Shown: positions 5,897 to 10,187 of the stretch, one piece after another | Layout: each line of letters begins with the position of its first letter | Position numbering within the stretch: the stretch's first letter is position 1 | NCBI GenBank assembly: GCA_004356555.1 | Contig: SMWY01000077.1 | Span: forward strand, 1-10,187 | Direction: 5' to 3' | DNA: 10,187 nt | Origin: Candidatus Dadabacteria bacterium | Lineage (GTDB): Bacteria; Desulfobacterota_D; UBA1144; Nemesobacterales; UBA2774 | Program-made: the position numbers and the translations under genes | The notes under the pieces: model-generated | What the model saw: only the letters and a program-made list of their open reading frames with translations | Told to the model about the DNA's origin: nothing | Database searches by the model: none

Positions 5897-7024
5897 ATGG
5901 ATAACTTCAGAAAAGAATTCCCAATTATCAATCATTTTATATACCTTGATCATGCCGGTGTTTCTCCTGTATCTCTTAGAGTTAAAAACGAAGTTGCTAA
6001 ATTCTTAGCTGAAGCCTCCGGAGAGACAGGTTTTGATTACAACTCCTGGGGTAATAGGATTGAAGAAGTTAGGGCTTCTTGTGCCAAGTTAATAGGCGCT
6101 GAAGTAGAAGAAGTGGCCTTTGTTAAGAATACATCACATGGCATATCAATAGTAGCTTCAGGTTTAGATTGGAATAAAGGAGACAATGTTATTGTCTTCG
6201 AGAAAGAATTTTCTTCTAATATCTATCCCTGGCTTAACTTAAAGGACCAAGGGGTAGAAGTAAGGTTTATTCCTCTACGAGATGAAAGGATTTTATTTGA
6301 TGATATCGAAGATTTGATCGATTCCAGGACAAGGCTTATTTCAATGAGCTCCGTTCAGTCTATAAATGGTTTTAGAATCGATCTTAATAGATTAGGGAGG
6401 TTATGCAAGAGTAAGGGGATCTTATTTTTTGTCGACGCTATTCAGAGTCTTGGAGCTGTCTCGATGGATGTAAAAGAGTGCGGGGCGGATTTTCTCTCAG
6501 CAGACGGACATAAATGGCTCCTGGCTCCGGAGGGAATTGGGATTTTTTATTGCAGAAAGGAACTTGCGTCTAAAATAAGACCTAATTTAATAGGCTGGAA
6601 AAGTGTCGAGAACGATCATGATTTTGAAAACATCGAGTTTAAGTTAAAGAGTGATGCACTTAGGTTTGAGGAAGGATCATTTAATACTATTGGAATTTAT
6701 GCTTTGGGAGCTGCTGTAGATCTATTGCTTGAAGTAGGGGTCTATAATATTGAAAAAAGGGTGTACGAGCTTGGAGATCTGATTATAAATGAAGCTGAGA
6801 AAAGAGGTTTTTCCCTCAAAACCCCTCAAAACCTAAAAGAAAGAGGTGGGATTATCTCTTTTGCCGGGGATTTTGATCCAAAAGAGATTGCTGAGAAACT
6901 TCTTGAAAGCAGTATAGTAGTTAATAATAGAGGCGGGGGGCTAAGAGTTTCACCGCATTTCTATAACACTGAGGCTGAAATACTTAAGCTTTTTGAAGCT
7001 CTGGATGAAATATTAATCAACTAA
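5897..7024 (+). CDS. Class V PLP-dependent aminotransferase
   Basis: A 375-residue fold-type I PLP enzyme of the class V group, which includes cysteine desulfurases, isopenicillin-N epimerase-like proteins and kynureninase relatives. Seen directly: YLDHAGVSPV (residues 16-25), the phosphate-binding NTSHGIS (78-84), the cofactor aspartate and glutamine in VDAIQSLGA (Asp180, Gln183), and Lys206 in SADGHKWLL as the Schiff-base lysine. RVSPHFYNT near the C-terminus supplies the substrate-carboxylate arginine (Arg350). The catalytic loop cysteine of true cysteine desulfurases is missing: the matching region reads NNRGGG, and the four cysteines (62, 170, 195, 219) lie elsewhere. So IscS/SufS function is unlikely although databases often label such proteins that way. 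The substrate is unknown and no IscU/SufU-type scaffold is nearby. It starts at an ATG with AAGGA ten bases upstream and stands alone. Confidence 0.92.
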   Translation: MDNFRKEFPIINHFIYLDHAGVSPVSLRVKNEVAKFLAEASGETGFDYNSWGNRIEEVRASCAKLIGAEVEEVAFVKNTSHGISIVASGLDWNKGDNVIVFEKEFSSNIYPWLNLKDQGVEVRFIPLRDERILFDDIEDLIDSRTRLISMSSVQSINGFRIDLNRLGRLCKSKGILFFVDAIQSLGAVSMDVKECGADFLSADGHKWLLAPEGIGIFYCRKELASKIRPNLIGWKSVENDHDFENIEFKLKSDALRFEEGSFNTIGIYALGAAVDLLLEVGVYNIEKRVYELGDLIINEAEKRGFSLKTPQNLKERGGIISFAGDFDPKEIAEKLLESSIVVNNRGGGLRVSPHFYNTEAEILKLFEALDEILIN

Positions 7025-7038
7025 AGCTCTGTTTTTTC

Positions 7039-7057
7039 ACAACAAGCTGGTTGTTGT
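7039..7057 (+). terminator. Candidate terminator of the aminotransferase gene
   Basis: ACAACAA (7039-7045) and TTGTTGT (7051-7057) form a seven-base AT-rich stem with a GCTGG loop 15 bases after the stop. A T-rich tract follows after AGG. The stem is weak in G+C, so termination is plausible but not strong. Confidence 0.35.
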
Positions 7058-7139
7058 AGGTTTTATTGTTATTGCTTTGTTCTTTTTAGTTCCTTACCTG
7101 TTTACATAAGCCCATAATGTATTGTGTTTCAAAGTAGAA

Positions 7140-7601
7140 CTATGAAAGTAAAAATATTCTAGCGCCTGTAAGCCCCACCACTAATCCCACGAGAATTCCG
7201 TAAATTACATGGCCTACAAAGTGAGCTATAGCCACTTCAAAACCAGCGCTGCGGAATTGTTCAATGGGGTGGTGTTCGGCTACGGTAACTACCAGAAGGA
7301 ACCCGAAGGCAACTCCATGGAATACTCCTATCATAGCTCCTGCACCAATTGCGGCAGCAAGAGAGGTTGGTGCGAACAGGCTTATGAGAATGACATAGAG
7401 GAAGGCAAATAAAATACCGGAGATGAAATGTATAATCAGCCCTGGTTTAAAAGAATTATCATAGGAGCTTGTAAATAGACTTCCTATGGCCCTTATCATC
7501 GAAGCGTTGGCAATTCCGGATTTAGTTATTATCCACATTGCCAAACTCATTCCGGATGTTCCGACTATACCCGCCACTATGGTTAATACAAAAGCATTCA
7601 T
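7140..7601 (-). CDS. Four-helix membrane protein with intramembrane histidines
   Basis: A 153-residue membrane protein with four predicted helices (about 4-26, 54-76, 83-106 and 122-147) and a glycine-rich, methionine-containing first helix (GIVGTSGMSLAMW). I do not recognise a characterised family; similar short multi-helix proteins are annotated only as domains of unknown function. Histidines are placed suggestively: His58 in helix 2, His95 in helix 3, His110-His111 in the loop after helix 3, and His127 and His131 four residues apart in helix 4. Such an arrangement can bind haem or metal, but this is inference. The start is firm: an ATG with AGGAGG six bases upstream inside the complete AAGGAGGTG (7606-7614), the best ribosome binding site in the window, which suggests high translation. 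It is convergent with the aminotransferase and divergent from ilvD, hence probably monocistronic. Confidence 0.82.
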   Translation of the reverse strand: MNAFVLTIVAGIVGTSGMSLAMWIITKSGIANASMIRAIGSLFTSSYDNSFKPGLIIHFISGILFAFLYVILISLFAPTSLAAAIGAGAMIGVFHGVAFGFLLVVTVAEHHPIEQFRSAGFEVAIAHFVGHVIYGILVGLVVGLTGARIFLLS

Positions 7602-7745
7602 ATAGCACCTCCTTAGTCAGTGTAAAGCCATTGTCAGCATCCACATTCTTCTAAAGTCGGAAAAACCATAATTTAAATACCCTATGTAATTAGATGATAT
7701 ACTGCGGATAGGGGTTCTTTCAAGTATTTTATTGAGATTAAAATA

Positions 7746-7774
7746 TTGACAGGAATTTCTATTGTGTAGATAAT
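7746..7774 (+). promoter_or_regulatory. Near-consensus sigma70 promoter of ilvD
   Basis: TTGACA (7746-7751), a 17-base spacer and GATAAT (7769-7774) differ from the consensus at one position. The start would be near 7781, giving a leader of about 30 bases. That leaves no room for an attenuator leader peptide of the enteric ilv kind, so expression is either constitutive or controlled by a repressor or activator rather than by attenuation. Confidence 0.7.
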
Positions 7775-7811
7775 TATTCGATCTTGATTCAGAGTAGAGA
7801 GGAGAAATGTT

Positions 7812-9518
7812 TTGAAAAAGAAATCAGGCACAATTAAAACACCACTTAAATTACAAAAATTTTCATCATTGTTTGTTGAAGGAGCGGATAAGGCTCCTAA
7901 TCGCTCAATGCTAAGGGCTGTGGGGTTTAAGGATAAAGATTTTAAAAAACCTATAATTGGAATAGCTTCTACCTGGAGCATGGTGACACCATGCAATATG
8001 CATATAGACAAGCTGGCAGTGCAAGCCGGAGCCGGAGCTGATAAAGCAGGAGGTAAGTCTATTATCTTTAACACAATCACTGTCTCGGACGGTATTTCAA
8101 TGGGTACCCCGGGGATGAGATACTCGCTTGTTTCCCGAGAGGTGATTGCAGATTCAATAGAGACCGTGGCTGCCGGGGAGGGGTTTGACGGAGTGGTTGC
8201 AATAGGTGGCTGTGATAAAAATATGCCCGGGTGCCTGATAGCGATGTCCCGTCTTAACCGCCCGTCTGTATTTGTATACGGCGGCACGATTATGCCTGGA
8301 AACTATAGAGGTCAGGCGGTTGACGTAGTATCGGTTTTTGAAGCTGTGGGCGCCCATGCCAATAAGAGTATTTCGGACAGGCAGTTAAAACAAATTGAAT
8401 CATGCGCCATACCGGGGCCCGGTTCATGCGGGGGTATGTATACTGCAAATACCATGGCCTCTGCGATAGAGGCTCTTGGAATGAGTCTACCTAACAGTTC
8501 TGCCCAGGCTGCCATATCAAGAGAGAAAATAAAAGATTGCATCGATGCCGGAGCTGCAGTTGTAAACCTGATTAAAAACAACATACGCCCAAGCGATATA
8601 ATGACTAAAAAAGCGTTTGAAAACGCGATCACAGTTGTAATAGCATTAGGAGGATCAACTAACTCTGTGCTGCATCTACTGGCTATGGCAAACGCAATGA
8701 ACGTGAAGCTGACAATTGATGACTTCACTCGGATAGGAAAGAAGACTCCTGTCCTTGCCGATCTAAAGCCAAGCGGCAAATACATGATGGCTGATTTTTG
8801 CAAGATTGGCGGCATTACGCCTCTTATGAAAACCCTTCTCAAGGCAGGACTCTTGCATGGTGAGTGTCTCACTGTTACAGGGGGAACTGTAAAAGAGAAT
8901 CTTAAGGGCGTAGGCTCCTATCCTAAAGGTCAGGACATTGTTCATTCACTGAAAAAACCTATTAAAAAAGATAGCCATATCGTGATACTTAGAGGTAACC
9001 TTGCAACGGAAGGAGCAGTCGCGAAAATATCAGGTCATGAAGGTAATACTTTTACCGGAAAAGCGATTGTTTTTAATTCTGAAGAGGAAAGTCTTAAAGC
9101 AATATTAGCTGGCAGGGTAAAGAAGGGGCACGTAATAGTTGTGCGCTATGAAGGACCCAGGGGCGGGCCCGGAATGCGTGAGATGCTAGCGCCCACTTCT
9201 GCCATTGTGGGTAAGGGGCTTGGTAATGACGTTGCACTTATTACGGACGGACGGTTCTCAGGAGGTACTCATGGGTTTGTTGTGGGCCACATTACTCCCG
9301 AGGCTGTTGACGGCGGAGTGATAGCGATTGTTAAAAATGGGGACATTATCACCATTGATGCAATGAAACATGAGATCAACCTTAAAATACCAAAGACTGA
9401 GATAAAAAAGAGGCTTGCCTCTTGGAAAAAACCTAAACCAAAAGAGAAGAGGGGAGTGCTTGCAAAATATGCAAGACTTGTATCCTCAGCTTCTGAAGGG
9501 GCTGTGACGGATAACTAA
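7812..9518 (+). CDS. ilvD: Dihydroxy-acid dehydratase
   Basis: Dehydrates 2,3-dihydroxy-isovalerate and 2,3-dihydroxy-3-methylvalerate to the 2-oxo acids that precede valine, leucine and isoleucine (and pantothenate); cytoplasmic, iron-sulphur dependent. The 568 residues match a full-length IlvD. The three cluster cysteines are visible: Cys61 in TPCNMHID, Cys134 in GGCDKNMPG (with Lys136 beside it) and Cys206 in PGSCGGMYTANTM. GPRGGPGMREML and DGRFSGGTHG, the C-terminal substrate and metal motifs, are intact, and it ends in the usual VSSASEGAVTDN. The start is TTG (7812), with AGAGGAG (7798-7804) seven bases upstream. An ATG at 7807 is out of frame and meets TGA after one codon, overlapping the TTG. 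No ilvB/N, ilvC or leu genes adjoin it, so the pathway is dispersed. It converges with the DUF488 gene. Confidence 0.97.
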   Translation: MKKKSGTIKTPLKLQKFSSLFVEGADKAPNRSMLRAVGFKDKDFKKPIIGIASTWSMVTPCNMHIDKLAVQAGAGADKAGGKSIIFNTITVSDGISMGTPGMRYSLVSREVIADSIETVAAGEGFDGVVAIGGCDKNMPGCLIAMSRLNRPSVFVYGGTIMPGNYRGQAVDVVSVFEAVGAHANKSISDRQLKQIESCAIPGPGSCGGMYTANTMASAIEALGMSLPNSSAQAAISREKIKDCIDAGAAVVNLIKNNIRPSDIMTKKAFENAITVVIALGGSTNSVLHLLAMANAMNVKLTIDDFTRIGKKTPVLADLKPSGKYMMADFCKIGGITPLMKTLLKAGLLHGECLTVTGGTVKENLKGVGSYPKGQDIVHSLKKPIKKDSHIVILRGNLATEGAVAKISGHEGNTFTGKAIVFNSEEESLKAILAGRVKKGHVIVVRYEGPRGGPGMREMLAPTSAIVGKGLGNDVALITDGRFSGGTHGFVVGHITPEAVDGGVIAIVKNGDIITIDAMKHEINLKIPKTEIKKRLASWKKPKPKEKRGVLAKYARLVSSASEGAVTDN

Positions 9519-9552
9519 GAGAGATATTAATTTTGAAAAGAAGTTTGTAGGT

Positions 9553-9903
9553 TTATATAAAGAATTTTTCAACATATTCCTTTAAAGCCACAGCATTATT
9601 GAATTCTTGTTCCTTTGAAGCGTAAACGAAAGTAATTATCTCATTGTGTTGGTCAAAAGCGTTTTTGAGTACCTGTTCATTCTTTTGCAACTCTTTGTAA
9701 TAACGCTTTTTAAACTCCACCCATTTTGTGGGATCGTGGCCGAACCATTTACGTAATTCCGTAGAAGGGGCGGCATCTTTTAACCATATGTCTACCCTGG
9801 CTTTTTCTTTTGATAACCCTCTTGGCCAGAGTCTCTCGACTAATATCCGAATACCGTCACTCTCTTTCGGCTTTTCATATACACGCTTTAATTTTATAAA
9901 CAT
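9553..9903 (-). CDS. DUF488/YeaO-family protein
   Basis: A 116-residue protein of the DUF488 family (E. coli YeaO type), full length. Diagnostic segments are DGIRILVERLWPRG (residues 16-29), DIWLKDAAPSTELRKWFGHD (38-57) and the C-terminal FVYASKEQEFNNAVALKEY (92-110). It is a small cytoplasmic protein with conserved Arg, Trp, His and Asp residues; the biochemical role is not established. It starts at an ATG (9903); a weak AGGA lies about 25 bases upstream and no good ribosome binding site is adjacent. Two TATAAT-like sequences occur on the minus strand between it and the ferredoxin gene (near 9994 and 10008), so it may have its own promoter. Confidence 0.92.
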   Translation of the reverse strand: MFIKLKRVYEKPKESDGIRILVERLWPRGLSKEKARVDIWLKDAAPSTELRKWFGHDPTKWVEFKKRYYKELQKNEQVLKNAFDQHNEIITFVYASKEQEFNNAVALKEYVEKFFI

Positions 9904-10013
9904 TTATCTACAATCTATACTTTTTCCTGGATAAATATAAACTTTCAGTCGAAAATATGAGTTGTCCCATCAATTTACTCGATATGTTTACATTATAGGT
10001 AAAGTTAGATTAT

Positions 10014-10036
10014 AAAAAAAGGAAGTTATGGCACTT
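10014..10036 (-). terminator. Possible weak terminator of the Rieske ferredoxin gene
   Basis: On the minus strand a four-base stem AAGT/ACTT (10033-10036 and 10023-10026, six-base loop) is followed by CC and seven T residues (10014-10020), about 20 bases after the ferredoxin stop. The T-run is convincing, the stem is not. A separate GAGGA/TCCTC pair (10049-10063) spans the stop codon itself. Confidence 0.3.
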
Positions 10037-10053
10037 AATGTGGTGGTGAGGAT

Positions 10054-10187
10054 TTAGTCCTCGATCAGTACGTAAATATCGTCGTCTTCTACTTTCACCT
10101 CAAAAGTTTCTACTCCATCCACGGCGGGTAGACAGAGGGCTTTTCCGGTTTCTACGTTAAATTGGGCTCCGTGATATGTGCATGTAA
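10054..10187 (-). CDS. Rieske-type [2Fe-2S] ferredoxin, C-terminal fragment
   Basis: The last 43 residues of a protein that continues past the right edge; only two bases remain beyond the first complete codon. The frame opens with CTYHGAQFNVETGKAL, which carries the second Rieske cluster pair (Cys-x-x-His) followed by the usual glycine, then PAVDGVETFEVKVEDDDIYV, and ends IED-stop. The first Cys-x-His pair must lie outside the window. The C-terminal layout fits a small free-standing Rieske ferredoxin of about 100 residues, such as those that feed electrons to ring-hydroxylating oxygenases, or the NirD-like small subunits. A Rieske domain at the end of a larger protein cannot be excluded. Partner genes would lie to the right. 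Confidence 0.85.
   Translation of the reverse strand, partial: TCTYHGAQFNVETGKALCLPAVDGVETFEVKVEDDDIYVLIED

Noticed and set aside
7029..7109. Short open frame after the aminotransferase encoding a hydrophobic 26-residue stretch (VVVGFIVIALFFLVPYLF)
   Set aside because: It has no ATG, GTG or TTG at a usable place (only a CTG), no ribosome binding site, and overlaps the candidate terminator hairpin. T-rich DNA readily encodes hydrophobic residues.
1029..7680. TTAAATAC found three times between genes (1029-1036, 5482-5489, 7673-7680), always upstream of a minus-strand gene and resembling an archaeal TATA box
   Set aside because: Distances to the genes vary (about 57, 126 and 72 bases), about one copy is expected by chance in AT-rich DNA of this length, and sigma70 promoters with Shine-Dalgarno sites point to a bacterium.
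7682..8872. Long minus-strand open frames opposite ilvD (7682-8287, 8312-8872)
   Set aside because: They lie fully or largely within ilvD, a firmly identified gene, and have no recognisable domains or ribosome binding sites; they reflect codon bias on the other strand.
10030..10057. Eight-codon plus-strand ORF beginning ATGGCACTT after an A-rich GGAAG
   Set aside because: It is too short to judge, overlaps the stop of the Rieske gene on the other strand and has no promoter-like partner I can identify.

Overview
The window looks like chromosomal housekeeping and accessory DNA from an uncultivated or little-studied Gram-negative-type bacterium. Base composition is moderately AT-rich (roughly 40% G+C by eye). 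Bacterial signs are Shine-Dalgarno sequences of the AGGAGG type, sigma70-like promoters (TTGACA/TATAAT-type), a Tat signal peptide, a CspA-family protein and bacterial IlvD. A CofE-type F420 glutamyl ligase and a decaprenyl-phosphate phosphoribosyltransferase-like UbiA protein narrow this to lineages that carry F420 genes outside the Actinobacteria. I cannot name the phylum from this window. No rRNA, tRNA, CRISPR array, transposase or phage gene is visible, and no gene-free stretch exceeds about 235 bases.

Layout, left to right. Bases 1-498 hold the 3' part of a thioredoxin-fold redox protein, facing an uncharacterised 140-residue protein (550-972, minus). A divergent promoter region leads into cofE (1117-1896, plus). 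CofE converges with a UbiA-family membrane prenyltransferase (1902-2798, minus), with only five bases between the stop codons. That gene diverges from a glycerophosphodiester phosphodiesterase (plus, ending 3538) across a short AT-rich palindrome that probably carries both -10 elements. Then comes a run of minus-strand genes: a half-size EamA transporter (3625-4038), an HNH-type small protein (4272-4565), a Tat-exported DUF4159 protein (4595-5356) and a cold-shock protein (5520-5729). A perfect 13-bp hairpin lies between the EamA and HNH genes.

The right third has a class V PLP aminotransferase (5897-7024, plus), a four-helix membrane protein with histidines inside its helices (7140-7601, minus), ilvD for branched-chain amino acid synthesis (7812-9518, plus) with a near-consensus promoter, a DUF488/YeaO protein (9553-9903, minus), and the C-terminal end of a Rieske-type ferredoxin running off the window (10054-10187, minus).

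The genes do not form one obvious pathway. Most are single-gene transcription units with their own promoter or ribosome binding site; only DUF4159-HNH (29 bp apart) looks like a two-gene unit. I do not see a convincing new defence, mobile or biosynthetic system. The items most worth a second look are the DUF4159-HNH pair with its downstream perfect hairpin, the histidine-rich membrane protein, and the CofE/UbiA neighbourhood.
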